Below the pieces are notes generated by a model, which did no database searches, was not told the origin of the DNA, and worked only from the letters and a program-made list of their open reading frames with translations. Made by a program: the position numbers and the translations under genes. From positions 1 through 64,000 of the forward strand of contig JANRIZ010000160.1 in NCBI GenBank assembly GCA_033764445.1: 64,000 nucleotides of DNA. The letters are read 5' to 3'. Position 1 is the stretch's first letter, and each line of letters opens with the position of its first letter. Of the stretch, positions 16,776-25,662 are shown piece after piece. The stretch comes from JANRIZ01 sp033764445. Its GTDB lineage: Bacteria > Verrucomicrobiota > Verrucomicrobiia > JAWXBN01.

Positions 16776-17756
16776 TCAGCCCCCAATGGCGATCATTTTG
16801 CGGCCGGGCTGGTAGTTGTCGCGGAAGGCATGCTGCGCCGGTTTGCGGGCGACCACGGCGAGGAATTCGTTTTTCAGAAGTGCGTCATCCGTCGAATTCC
16901 GCAGCAAGGCCCGCAGGTCGTATTCATCGTGGGCGCCGAGGCAGGGCCGCAATTTGCCCTCGCAGGTGAGCCGCATTTTGTTGCACGAATCACAAAAGTG
17001 CAGGTTGGTCATCGCCCCGATGAAGCCCAGGGTCACGCTCTGGGCGGGGTCCGTATAATAGACCGCAGGACCGTTTCCGGTGTAATCCCCTTTGGGAACA
17101 AGCGCAAAATGCCGGGAAATCCGCTGCATGACCTCCCCCACGGAAATGAAGTTTTCCTCGGTGAGCACCTCGCGGGAACTGACCGGCATCATTTCGATGA
17201 AGCGGAGCGCCAGGCCGCGGGCCCGGGCAAATTCCACCATGGGCATGATTTCATCGTCGTTTTTGCCACGGATCAGAACCATGTTGAGTTTGATTTTCCG
17301 GAAGCCCGCCTCCCGGGCCGCTTCAATTCCCTGCAGAACCTCCGCAAGCAGGGGGCGCCCGGAGATGGCGGCGTACCCCTCCGGACGAAGCGAATCGAGG
17401 CTGATATTGATGTTCTCCAGCCCCGCGTCCCGGAGGTCCCGGGCCATGTTTTTGAGAAGGGTGCCGTTGGTGGTCATTCCCACATCGGCCACACCGGGGG
17501 TGGCACACAGGCGGGAGATGAAACGGAGAATGTCCCGGCGCACGAGCGGCTCCCCGCCGGTGACCCGGTACTTGGTGATGCCCAGGCCCACCCCCACGCG
17601 GACCACCCGCAGGATCTCCTCATAGGAAAGAATGTCGGAACGCGGCAGCCATTGCTGCTGCTCGTCGGGCATGCAATACAGGCAGCGTTCGTTGCACCGG
17701 TCGGTGACCGAAATGCGCAGGTAGGTGACCGTATGGTGGTGGGCGTCGGTGAGCAT
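16776..17756 (-). CDS. moaA: GTP 3',8-cyclase (molybdenum cofactor biosynthesis)
   Basis: A 326-residue radical SAM enzyme that rearranges GTP in the first step of molybdopterin synthesis, acting with MoaC. The N-terminal SAM [4Fe-4S] cluster cysteines are Cys21, Cys25 and Cys28 (CNERCLYC). The second cluster is formed by FCDSCNKMRLTCEGKLRPCL near the C-terminus. The protein ends IAIGG, keeping the C-terminal GG tail that reaches into the active site. RVTGGEPLVRR is the SAM-binding GGEP. No other moa or moe gene is in the window. Confidence 0.95.
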   Translation of the reverse strand: MLTDAHHHTVTYLRISVTDRCNERCLYCMPDEQQQWLPRSDILSYEEILRVVRVGVGLGITKYRVTGGEPLVRRDILRFISRLCATPGVADVGMTTNGTLLKNMARDLRDAGLENINISLDSLRPEGYAAISGRPLLAEVLQGIEAAREAGFRKIKLNMVLIRGKNDDEIMPMVEFARARGLALRFIEMMPVSSREVLTEENFISVGEVMQRISRHFALVPKGDYTGNGPAVYYTDPAQSVTLGFIGAMTNLHFCDSCNKMRLTCEGKLRPCLGAHDEYDLRALLRNSTDDALLKNEFLAVVARKPAQHAFRDNYQPGRKMIAIGG

Positions 17757-17894
17757 CGGTTGCCGACAACTAACATCAAAATGCCGCCGGGTCCAATCTC
17801 CAAATGGACGGCGGACGACTTTTTGCTGGATTCACCGAGTTGACCCCCTAATGTGTGGGCCTGTGATCCGCGCCCAACGGAACCGAGGAAATCC

Positions 17895-18308
17895 ATGCCT
17901 GAAGAGACCCCCCAAGACCTGACCCCCGCCCCCGGGACCCGACCCGACCCGAGGGGTGGCAGCGGCCCAACCCCCCTTCACCCGGAACCCGGGACCGTGG
18001 ACTGGAAAGCGGTGGCGCAGATGCCCGAGTTCCAGGCACTGGTCCGAGCCAAATTCCGGTTTATCGTCCCGGCGACCCTGTTTTTCATCCTCTACTATTT
18101 TGCCCTGCCCGTGCTGGTGGGCTATTTCCCGGAGCTGATGAGCCGCCCGGTTCTCGGACCTGTCAACGGGGCGTACCTCTTTGCGTTGTCCCAGTTTTTC
18201 ATGGCCTGGATTCTGGCCGCCCTGTACGTGAAGGTTTCCGGAAAGTTTGACCGCCAGGCACGCGAAATCCGTCAGAAAGTCCTCGGCGCAAAAGGAGAAC
18301 ACCGATGA
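17895..18308 (+). CDS. DUF485 family membrane protein (YjcH-like)
   Basis: A 137-residue protein. The first ~45 residues are Pro/Thr-rich and low complexity. The DUF485 domain follows: MPEFQALVRAKFRFIVPATLFFILYYFALPVLVGY, then a second membrane span LFALSQFFMAWILAALYVKVSGKFD and a charged C-terminal helix. DUF485 proteins are encoded just upstream of acetate/sodium symporters (YjcH-ActP), as here. The stop overlaps the next start by four bases (ATGA). The long Pro-rich N-terminus is unusual compared with YjcH. Confidence 0.85.
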   Translation: MPEETPQDLTPAPGTRPDPRGGSGPTPLHPEPGTVDWKAVAQMPEFQALVRAKFRFIVPATLFFILYYFALPVLVGYFPELMSRPVLGPVNGAYLFALSQFFMAWILAALYVKVSGKFDRQAREIRQKVLGAKGEHR

Positions 18309-19858
18309 CCATTTCACTGATCATGTTTCTGGTTTTTGTGGCGGTGACCCTGGGCATCACCTACTGGTCGGCGGGCCGTTCGCAGGGGTCGGCGGCGTTT
18401 TTCACGGCCAACCGGTCGATCACCGGCTGGCAGAACGGCCTGGCGGTGGCCGGGGACTACATGAGTGCCGCCTCCTTCCTGGGAATCGCCGGGATGATCG
18501 CCTTTTACGGGTACGACGGGTTCATGTATTCCGTCGGATTTCTCGTGGCATACCTGACCGTTCTCCTGCTGGTGGCCGAGCCCCTGCGCAACGCGGGGAA
18601 ATACACCATGGCCGATGTGCTGGCGTACCGGCTGGAGCCCCGTCCCGTGAGGGCCATGGCCGCGCTGAGCACCCTGACCGTGAGCACCTTTTACATGATC
18701 GCCCAGATGGTGGGGGCCGGGGCCCTGGTGTCACTTCTTTTGCCCGGGGTTCCGTTTTATGTGGCGGTCATCGGGGTGGGGGCGATCATGATTGTGTACG
18801 TGGTTTTTGGCGGGATGCTCGCCACCACGTGGGTGCAGATCATCAAGGCCGTGCTGCTGATGAGCGGCACCTTTTTGCTGAGTGTGTTTGTCCTGGCCCA
18901 TTTCGGTTTTGATCTCGGCCGGTTTTTCCGGGCGGTCACCCACGTCTCCTCCCACAACCACGGGGTGGAGGTGGTCCGGAACTTTTTGCAGCCGGGCCTG
19001 AAGTACGGGCCGCCCTACGGGGCGCTGGATTTGATCTCCCTGGGGGTGGCGCTGCTTTTGGGGACGGCGGGGTTGCCGCATATCCTGGTGCGGTTTTACA
19101 CCGTGCCCGATGCGCGGACCGCCCGGGTCAGTGTGGTGTGGGCGATGGTCATCATCGGTCTGTTTTACATCATGACCACCTTTCTGGGCTACGGGGCGGC
19201 GACCATTGTCGGTCAGGACTACATCAAGGTCCACGGCGGGACAAACATGAGTGCCCCGCTGCTGGCCCAGGTCCTGGGGGGTGAAATCTTTTTTGCGTTC
19301 ATCTCGGCTGTGGCCTTTGCGACCATTCTGGCCGTGGTGGCGGGGTTGACGATCAGCGCCTCGACCTCGTTTGCGCATGATTTTTACACCAATGTGATCC
19401 ATCACGGACGCGAGACGAATCCCGGGGAGGAAGTGCGCGTGGCCCGGATCACCGCCTTTGTGGTGGGGGCGGTGTCCATGGGCATTGCCATTTACCTGGG
19501 GCAGGGGGTCAACGTGGCGTTTCTGGTGGGGCTGGCCTTTGCCGTGGCCGCCTCGGCGAACCTGCCGGCGATTCTCTTTTCAATCTACTGGCGGCGCTTC
19601 AACACGAGCGGCGCCCTGTGGGGAATGGGGGCGGGACTGGTCAGTTCAATTGTCCTGGTCTGCCTCAGCCCGAGTGTGATGGGGGCCAAAGCCCTTTTCC
19701 CGCTTGAGAATCCCGCGCTGGTGAGTGTGCCGATCGGGTTTCTGGCCTCGTGGATCGGGACCCTGCTGGGCAAACCACACGGGCGGAAGGATCAGTTTGA
19801 TGAGATGCATGTGCGGGCCCACACCGGGCTGGGGGCCGAGAAGGCCGGAGGCCATTAG
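18305..19858 (+). CDS. actP: Sodium:solute symporter, cation/acetate symporter type
   Basis: A 517-residue SSS-family permease with about 13 membrane segments. It begins TISLIMFLVFVAVTLGITYWSAGR. The Na+-site region QNGLAVAGDYMSAASFLGIAGMIAF and the AGLTISASTSFAHDFYTNV segment match ActP. It most likely imports acetate or another short monocarboxylate with Na+. The DUF485 gene immediately upstream, overlapping by four bases, supports the ActP assignment over proline or pantothenate symporters. Somewhat shorter than E. coli ActP. Confidence 0.88.
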   Translation: MTISLIMFLVFVAVTLGITYWSAGRSQGSAAFFTANRSITGWQNGLAVAGDYMSAASFLGIAGMIAFYGYDGFMYSVGFLVAYLTVLLLVAEPLRNAGKYTMADVLAYRLEPRPVRAMAALSTLTVSTFYMIAQMVGAGALVSLLLPGVPFYVAVIGVGAIMIVYVVFGGMLATTWVQIIKAVLLMSGTFLLSVFVLAHFGFDLGRFFRAVTHVSSHNHGVEVVRNFLQPGLKYGPPYGALDLISLGVALLLGTAGLPHILVRFYTVPDARTARVSVVWAMVIIGLFYIMTTFLGYGAATIVGQDYIKVHGGTNMSAPLLAQVLGGEIFFAFISAVAFATILAVVAGLTISASTSFAHDFYTNVIHHGRETNPGEEVRVARITAFVVGAVSMGIAIYLGQGVNVAFLVGLAFAVAASANLPAILFSIYWRRFNTSGALWGMGAGLVSSIVLVCLSPSVMGAKALFPLENPALVSVPIGFLASWIGTLLGKPHGRKDQFDEMHVRAHTGLGAEKAGGH

Positions 19859-19885
19859 GGCACGTGGCGAAACAGAAGATTCTTC

Positions 19886-19913
19886 TTGTCAGAATCCCAG
19901 AATCCCATATACC
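19886..19913 (+). promoter_or_regulatory. Likely promoter of tRNA-Gly
   Basis: TTGTCA (19886-19891) and TATACC (19908-19913) with a 16 bp spacer lie 14 bases before the tRNA. The -10 is the same as in the promoter at 8293-8321. Confidence 0.5.
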
Positions 19914-19927
19914 ATCCTCCCTTACAC

Positions 19928-20003
<76 letters not shown>

Positions 20004-20013
20004 TTTTTTTATG

Positions 20014-20046
20014 GAGCCCTTTCCCCCGGAAGGGCTCTTTTTTTTT
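20014..20046 (+). terminator. Rho-independent terminator of tRNA-Gly
   Basis: An 8 bp stem GAGCCCTT (20014-20021) / AAGGGCTC (20030-20037) is followed by nine T residues. Confidence 0.92.
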
Positions 20047-20198
20047 GATCATTTTTCGATCATAATTCTCCGTGACAATGCAGGAAATGTGCGTCAGATT
20101 GATGTCAGTAAATCTTCTATGACGGTTGAGAGTGCATATTCGGTCGGTCGGGTTTCCGGGGGTGACGTTTTTTTCAAAAATCAACAAAAGGATACGCC

Positions 20199-20780
20199 AT
20201 GCAGAAGGACCATGCGTTTGTCATCAATGTGACCGGACGGCACGTCAGTGTCACCCCGGCGCTCAAGGAATACGCGCGCAAAAAAATCGAGCATCTTTCG
20301 CCCGACTATCCCCGCATCATCAGTGCCCATGTGGTTCTCTCCGTTGAAAAGCACCGTCAGCGTGCGGAAATCACCCTGTACTGCAACAACCACATTGTCA
20401 TCGAGGCCCACAACACCAGTGACGACCTGTACGCGTCCATTGATATCGCCATCGACAAGGTTTTGCAGCAGATGCGCAAACACAAGACCAAGCTCAAAAA
20501 ACATCATCGTCCGCGCAAGTTTCTCCCCACCGAAATCGAGGTGCCCGTGTATGCCGCCGATCATCTGGAGGATGAGGCCAGCGAGGAAATCAAGGCCCGG
20601 CAGGTGCATGCGGAAAAGATGGTCATCCGTCCGATGTTCCTTGATGAGGCCATCCTGGAGCTGTCGATCAACCAGGAGCGGAGTTTCCTTGTCTTTTTCA
20701 ACACGGAAACCGAGATCATCAACATCATGTACCGCCGTGCCGATGGGGACTATTCGGTCATTGTCCCGACCAAGGCCTGA
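20199..20780 (+). CDS. hpf: Ribosome hibernation promoting factor, long form
   Basis: A 193-residue long-form HPF. The N-terminal S30AE/YfiA domain (INVTGRHVSVTPALKEYARKKIEHLS, VVLSVEKHRQRAEITLYCNNHIVIEA, DDLYASIDIAIDKVLQQMRKHKTKLKKHH) binds the decoding centre. The C-terminal domain (KMVIRPMFLDEAILELSINQE to YRRADGDYSVI) dimerises to form 100S ribosomes. It is first in a run with hprK, ptsH and ptsI, four to six bases separating the first three genes. Linkage to PTS phosphorelay genes suggests control by carbon or energy status. Confidence 0.93.
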   Translation: MQKDHAFVINVTGRHVSVTPALKEYARKKIEHLSPDYPRIISAHVVLSVEKHRQRAEITLYCNNHIVIEAHNTSDDLYASIDIAIDKVLQQMRKHKTKLKKHHRPRKFLPTEIEVPVYAADHLEDEASEEIKARQVHAEKMVIRPMFLDEAILELSINQERSFLVFFNTETEIINIMYRRADGDYSVIVPTKA

Positions 20781-20785
20781 ACCGC

Positions 20786-21727
20786 ATGCCCAAAGCCCCT
20801 GAACACATCAGCGTGGAGGAGTTCCACCGGAAACACGCCCAGACCCTGCAGTTGCAGCTGGTCGGGGGGGCGTCGGGTCTGGCCCGGAAAATCCGCGAGG
20901 GCACCGTCAACCGTCCGGGTCTGGCCCTGGCGGGTTTTTTCCGGTACTTTGCCGACAAACGGATCCAGGTCATCGGCAGCGCCGAGTCCACCTATCTGAA
21001 GTCGCTTTCCGCCCGGGAGCTGGCCATGCGCATCAAACAGCTTTTTGACCGCAAAATCCCCTGCCTGATCTTTGCGCGGAACATCCGTCCCTCCCGCGAG
21101 ATTCTGAGGGTGGCCGACAAGGAGAAGGTCCCCGTGTTTGTCTCGCCGCTGGTGACGATGAACCTGATCAACAAGGCCACCATTCTGCTCGAGCAGGATT
21201 TTGCACCGCAATCCAGCGAGTTTGCCAGCATGGTCGATATCGGAGGGATCGGGGTCCTGATCCGCGGCAAAAGCGGGGTGGGCAAAAGCGAGTGCGTGCT
21301 GGCCCTCATCGAGCGCGGATACGCCCTGGTGTCCGATGATGTGACCTATATCCGGGCCGACGAGGGGCGGGAACTTTTTGGACGCTGTCCGGAAATGACC
21401 CGCAACCATATCGAGGTGCGCGGCCTGGGAATCATCAATGTCGCCGCTGTTTTCGGGGTCCGGAGCATCCAGGACGAGAAAAAAATCGATCTGGTGGTGA
21501 CCCTCATCGACTGGAACGGGGTCGAAGATGTGGACAGAATCGGTCTTGACGCCGAGTACTACACCATTTTAGGTATTAATGTGCGGCACGTGACCATTCC
21601 CGTCCGCCCCGGTCGGGACATTGCCCGGCTTGTCGAGGTGGCCGCGCTCGATTCAAAACTCAAGACCATGGGTTTTGATGCCGCCCAGGAGTTCAACCGC
21701 AGACTCATCGAAAAAATGAAAAAATGA
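20786..21727 (+). CDS. hprK: HPr kinase/phosphorylase
   Basis: A 313-residue bifunctional enzyme that phosphorylates HPr on the regulatory serine using ATP or pyrophosphate and reverses it with phosphate. The Walker A motif is GKSGVGKS (residues 161-168). ALVSDDVTYIRA and the family signature EVRGLGIINVAAVFG follow, and the C-terminal helix GFDAAQEFNRRLIEKM is present. Length is normal. The start codon is six bases after the hpf stop and the stop is four bases before ptsH, so the genes are surely co-transcribed. Confidence 0.95.
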   Translation: MPKAPEHISVEEFHRKHAQTLQLQLVGGASGLARKIREGTVNRPGLALAGFFRYFADKRIQVIGSAESTYLKSLSARELAMRIKQLFDRKIPCLIFARNIRPSREILRVADKEKVPVFVSPLVTMNLINKATILLEQDFAPQSSEFASMVDIGGIGVLIRGKSGVGKSECVLALIERGYALVSDDVTYIRADEGRELFGRCPEMTRNHIEVRGLGIINVAAVFGVRSIQDEKKIDLVVTLIDWNGVEDVDRIGLDAEYYTILGINVRHVTIPVRPGRDIARLVEVAALDSKLKTMGFDAAQEFNRRLIEKMKK

Positions 21728-21731
21728 TTTT

Positions 21732-22037
21732 ATGGGACAAGCCGCCAAAAAGGATGACAAGGAAATGAATGAACTGACCCGGGAAATGACGATTTTGAAT
21801 CGCATGGGTCTTCATGCCCGTCCCGCGGCCATGTTTGTCAAGATTTCCAACGCCCACAAGGCGGAGGTCTGGGTGGAAAAGGATGGGGAACAGGTCAATG
21901 GCAAAAGCATCATGGGTCTGATGATGCTCGCCGCCGGTGCCGGCTCGAAACTGCGTGTGACGGCACGCGGGACGGATGCCCCCGAGGTGTTGAAGGACCT
22001 GGAGGCGCTTCTGGCCCGCAAATTCGGTGAGGAATAG
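21732..22037 (+). CDS. ptsH: Phosphocarrier protein HPr
   Basis: A 101-residue HPr with an N-terminal extension of about ten residues. The phospho-histidine is His28 in GLHARPA, the site accepting phosphate from EI. The HprK target serine is Ser59 in NGKSIMGLMMLAA. Having both sites intact means both signalling modes are open. It lies between hprK and ptsI. No EII or sugar permease of the PTS is found in the window, so the role is more likely regulatory. Confidence 0.95.
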   Translation: MGQAAKKDDKEMNELTREMTILNRMGLHARPAAMFVKISNAHKAEVWVEKDGEQVNGKSIMGLMMLAAGAGSKLRVTARGTDAPEVLKDLEALLARKFGEE

Positions 22038-22153
22038 CGTCGATGGGCCCTGTCTCCGGGGCTTTTTTTGACCGGCACACCGTGCTTTTGACTCTCCCGC
22101 GTGAAAAATCGCCATTTTTTTCATATCACGTACATTTTTTGTTTCTTCTTCCA

Positions 22154-22159
22154 TAAAAT
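22154..22159 (+). promoter_or_regulatory. Possible -10 element before ptsI
   Basis: TAAAAT in a T-rich gap (22080-22160) lies 21 bases before the ptsI start. No clear -35 is seen. A weak GGCCC/GGGGC hairpin with seven T residues at about 22046-22069 might partly end the upstream transcript. Confidence 0.25.
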
Positions 22160-22180
22160 TGAGTTAGAAGTCCTTGCTGG

Positions 22181-23953
22181 ATGAAAGAAGAGAACCAGCC
22201 CCCCATCACCGAGTTGCGATTTGAGGGGATTGGTGTGTCTCCGGGGATTGTTCATGGAAAGGTTCTGCTCATGGGGACCACCCCCGAGAAGGTCCGGAAA
22301 CGCAGCATTCGCGAGGAACATGTCCAGGATCAGATTCAGAAACTCGAACAGGCGCTGATCCTGACCCGTCAGCAGATTCAGGACATTCAAAAGCGCATCG
22401 CCGATGAGATCGGGGAGAAGGATGCGAGCATTTTTGACGCCCATCTCCTTGTTGTCGAGGACAGTGCCCTGATCGACCAGGCGGTCAAGGAGGTCCAGAC
22501 AAGCCTGGTTTCCATCGAGTACGCCTACAGCCGCGTGGCCAAAAAGTACATCACCTCCCTCAGCCGCATCGAGGATGAATACCTGCGCGAACGTGCCGCC
22601 GATGTCGAGGATGTGACCCGCCGCGTGATCCGCAATCTTCTGGGCATCGAACATCGGACGCTCGACACGCTGGAGGAGCCCCGCATCATTGTTTCCTACG
22701 ATCTTTCCCCGTCGGACACGGCGACGACCGACCGCAAAAAGGTGATCGGGTTTGCGACGGATATCGGCAGCAAAACCTCGCACACCGCCATCATGGCCCG
22801 TTCGTTGAATATCCCGGCCATTGTCGGTCTGCGGGACATTTCCACCCGGCTGGAAACCGATCAGGAGGTTCTGCTGGATGGTTACAAGGGGATGATCATC
22901 GTCAATCCCACCCAGCAGACCCTGGAGGAGTACGGCCAGATCGAGGTCAAAAAACAGGTCATCGAGGAAAAACTCGATGAGATCCGTTTCCAGGAGGCCC
23001 GGACCCCCGACGGACACAAGGTGATCCTGAGCGGAAACATCGAGCTTATCGATGACGTGCCCCTGGTCATTGAGAACGGGGCGGAGGGCATCGGCCTGTA
23101 CCGCACGGAGTTTCTGTTCATCAACCGCGACGACCTGCCCAACGAGGAGGAGCAATACGAGGCGTATCGCAAGGTGGCCGCCGCCATCAAACCCCACTCC
23201 GTGATCATCCGCACTCTGGACATCGGCGGGGACAAGTTCCTTTCCCACCTGCAGATTCCCCAGGAGATGAATCCCTTTCTCGGTTGGCGTGCCATCCGTT
23301 TCTGTCTGGCCCGTCCGGAAATTTTCAAGGCCCAGTTGCGGGCCATTTTGCGGGCCTCGGTGGAGGGCAATGTCAAGATCATGTACCCGATGATTTCCGG
23401 GGTGCAGGAGGTTCAGCAGGCCAACCACATGCTCGAGGAGGCCAGGCAGGAATTGCGCAACGAGGGCAAACCCTTTGATCAGCACATGTCCGTGGGGGTC
23501 ATGATCGAGGTGCCCTCCGCGGCGATGACCTCCGAGCGCATTGCCGACGAGGTGGATTTTTTCAGCCTGGGCACCAATGACCTCATCCAGTACTCGATTG
23601 CCGTGGACCGGGTCAATGAAAAGATCGCCTACCTGTACGAGCCCACCCACCCGGCGATTCTGCGGCTGATCAAGATGGTCGTCGAAAACGGCCACAAAAA
23701 GGGGAAATGGGTCGGTCTGTGCGGGGAGATGGCCGGGGATGTGATGCTCACGCCGTTGCTCATCGGTCTGGGTTTGGACGAGTTGAGCACCGGGTCGGTG
23801 GTGGTCCCCCGGATCAAGCAGGCCATCTGCTCGGTGCATTTTTCGGAAATGCAGCATTTTGCCCATGAGGCCCTGCACTGCGATTCCGCCGCCGAAATCA
23901 TGCGCCGCTGCGAGGAGATGGCCCGCCGCCTGTACCCCGATCTGGTGTCCTAA
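22181..23953 (+). CDS. ptsI: PTS Enzyme I (PEP-protein phosphotransferase)
   Basis: A 590-residue Enzyme I that takes phosphate from PEP and passes it to HPr. The N-terminal HPr-binding domain is followed by the phospho-histidine motif GSKTSHTAIMARSLNIPAIVG (His201). The PEP-binding C-terminal barrel has EGIGLYRTEFLFI, ILRASVEGNVKIMYPMISG, VMIEVPSAA, FSLGTNDLIQY and the active-site cysteine region VGLCGEMAGD. Length and motifs are complete. It closes the hpf-hprK-ptsH-ptsI set after a 143-base gap. Confidence 0.96.
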   Translation: MKEENQPPITELRFEGIGVSPGIVHGKVLLMGTTPEKVRKRSIREEHVQDQIQKLEQALILTRQQIQDIQKRIADEIGEKDASIFDAHLLVVEDSALIDQAVKEVQTSLVSIEYAYSRVAKKYITSLSRIEDEYLRERAADVEDVTRRVIRNLLGIEHRTLDTLEEPRIIVSYDLSPSDTATTDRKKVIGFATDIGSKTSHTAIMARSLNIPAIVGLRDISTRLETDQEVLLDGYKGMIIVNPTQQTLEEYGQIEVKKQVIEEKLDEIRFQEARTPDGHKVILSGNIELIDDVPLVIENGAEGIGLYRTEFLFINRDDLPNEEEQYEAYRKVAAAIKPHSVIIRTLDIGGDKFLSHLQIPQEMNPFLGWRAIRFCLARPEIFKAQLRAILRASVEGNVKIMYPMISGVQEVQQANHMLEEARQELRNEGKPFDQHMSVGVMIEVPSAAMTSERIADEVDFFSLGTNDLIQYSIAVDRVNEKIAYLYEPTHPAILRLIKMVVENGHKKGKWVGLCGEMAGDVMLTPLLIGLGLDELSTGSVVVPRIKQAICSVHFSEMQHFAHEALHCDSAAEIMRRCEEMARRLYPDLVS

Positions 23954-23967
23954 CCCTTCCCACCCGC

Positions 23968-25263
23968 ATGGCAAAACCGCTCTCCGAAGGTTTGGAAGTC
24001 CCGCAAAACGGGCCGAAAAAAAAGTCCTGGGCCTATGTTCCCACCCTCTACTTCTGTGAGGGCCTGCCCTACGAGATCGTCAACAATCTCTCCACGATCA
24101 TTTACAAGAACCAGGGTGTCTCCAATGCCCTGATCGGCCAGTATACCAGTCTGCTGTCCCTCCCGTGGACGATCAAACCCCTCTGGAGCCCCCTGGTGGA
24201 CCTGTTTCTGACCAAACGGAAATGGATCCTCATCACGGAAATCCTCCTGGCGGTGCTCATCGGCGGGGTGGCGCTGACCCTGCAGATGCCGCAGTTTTTC
24301 GCCCTCTCCCTGCTGCTGTTTTTTATGACCGCCTTTGTTTCCGCCACCCATGACATCGCCGTGGATGGCTATTACATGCTGACCCTTTCCTCCCGGGGAC
24401 AGGCCTTCTACACCGGGATACGCTCCACCTTCTACAAGGTGGCCAAGATCGCCGCCTCCGGGGGGATGGTGGTGTGGGCGGGACATCTGATCAAAACCGG
24501 GACCGGCATCACCCAGAGCTGGATGATCGTGTTGGGAGCCGCCGCCGCCGCCTATTTTCTCCTGGGCCTTTTTCATCTGTTTTACCTGCCGCACCCCGAG
24601 GGCAACACCCGCGGGGAGCGGAGGGCCGAGCCCCTGAAATGGACCGATTTCCTGGAGCCTTTCCGCACCTATTTTGCCCATGAAAAAATCATCCCCATTC
24701 TCGCCTTCATCCTCCTGTACCGGCTCGGCGAGGGGATGCTGACCCGGATGATCAATCCCTTTTTGCTCGATCCCGTCGCTCAGGGGGGGCTTGGACTCGA
24801 TACGGAGATGGTGGGCATGGTCTATGGGACCATTGGCATCAGCGGACTTTTTGTCGGGGGCATTCTCGGGGGGATGGTCATTTCCCGTTTCGGATTGCGC
24901 CGGTGTCTCTGGCCGATGGCCTTTGCGATTCATCTGCCCAATCTCGCCTTTGTGTACATGAGCACCCATGTGCCCAACGTGACCCTGGTCAGTCTGCTCG
25001 TCGCCACCGAACAGCTGGGGTACGGGTTTGGTTACACGGCCTTCACGGTTTTTCTGATGTCCATCACGGGTGAGAGGTTCAAAACGGCGCATTTTGCGAT
25101 TTCAACCGGTCTGATGGCCCTGGGGATGATGGTGCCGGGCATTCTCAGCGGCTATCTGCAGCAGGCCCTGGGTTACCACATGTTTTTCATCGTGGTGTGT
25201 CTGGCGACTGTGCCGAGTTTTTTCACCCTGTTTTTCATCCCGCTGCCTGATGAGAAAAATTGA
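23968..25263 (+). CDS. MFS transporter, AmpG-like
   Basis: A 431-residue major facilitator protein with about 12 hydrophobic segments. It resembles the PAT/AmpG branch in its opening (VPTLYFCEGLPYEIVNNLSTIIYKNQGVS, LPWTIKPLWSPLVD) and in SATHDIAVDGYYM. AmpG imports anhydro-muropeptides for cell-wall recycling, and related members carry other peptides or acetyl-CoA. The substrate here is not determined. It starts 14 bases after ptsI on the same strand and is convergent with acpS. Confidence 0.75.
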   Translation: MAKPLSEGLEVPQNGPKKKSWAYVPTLYFCEGLPYEIVNNLSTIIYKNQGVSNALIGQYTSLLSLPWTIKPLWSPLVDLFLTKRKWILITEILLAVLIGGVALTLQMPQFFALSLLLFFMTAFVSATHDIAVDGYYMLTLSSRGQAFYTGIRSTFYKVAKIAASGGMVVWAGHLIKTGTGITQSWMIVLGAAAAAYFLLGLFHLFYLPHPEGNTRGERRAEPLKWTDFLEPFRTYFAHEKIIPILAFILLYRLGEGMLTRMINPFLLDPVAQGGLGLDTEMVGMVYGTIGISGLFVGGILGGMVISRFGLRRCLWPMAFAIHLPNLAFVYMSTHVPNVTLVSLLVATEQLGYGFGYTAFTVFLMSITGERFKTAHFAISTGLMALGMMVPGILSGYLQQALGYHMFFIVVCLATVPSFFTLFFIPLPDEKN

Positions 25264-25274
25264 GGATACGGCCC

Positions 25275-25658
25275 TCATTCCCCGATGAGAATCGCATGGG
25301 CGGCGGCATAGTCCCGGGAATGGGTCAGGCTGATCAGGCATTCCTGGACGCCCCGCTGACGCACCAATTCAAGTGCCTTTCCGGAAAAGACCACCGTGGG
25401 CTGACCGTTTTCCTGGCGCCGGATGCTCATGTCCCGCCACCCCAGCTGGGCGCCGATGCCCGTGCCAAAGGCCTTGGCGACAGCCTCCTTGGCCGCAAAA
25501 CGCGCCGCAAGATGGGGCGTGGCCGAGGCATGGCCGAGGCAGTAGTCCAGTTCCTCCGGAGTGAAGATGCGGCGGAGAAAGGCGTCACCGGATTTTTCGA
25601 CCGAATCCGCGATCCGGACCGTTTCCACGATGTCGATGCCGGTGCCGAGGATTTTCAT
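25275..25658 (-). CDS. acpS: Holo-[acyl-carrier-protein] synthase
   Basis: A 127-residue phosphopantetheinyl transferase that moves 4'-phosphopantetheine from CoA to ACP. The N-terminal GTGIDIVETVRIADSVE holds the Mg2+-binding Asp. RIFTPEELDYC and ARFAAKEAVAKAFGTGIG hold the second metal ligand Glu and the catalytic Lys. SLTHSRDYAAAHAIL closes the fold. The start at 25658 was set by homology; longer upstream frames are not conserved. It lies four bases after the kinase stop, so the two are probably co-transcribed. Confidence 0.93.
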   Translation of the reverse strand: MKILGTGIDIVETVRIADSVEKSGDAFLRRIFTPEELDYCLGHASATPHLAARFAAKEAVAKAFGTGIGAQLGWRDMSIRRQENGQPTVVFSGKALELVRQRGVQECLISLTHSRDYAAAHAILIGE

Positions 25659-25662
25659 GGGA

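Noticed and set aside
22121..23974. 617-codon minus-strand frame
   Set aside because: It is the antisense of ptsI, which has complete family motifs. High GC content makes long antisense frames common here.
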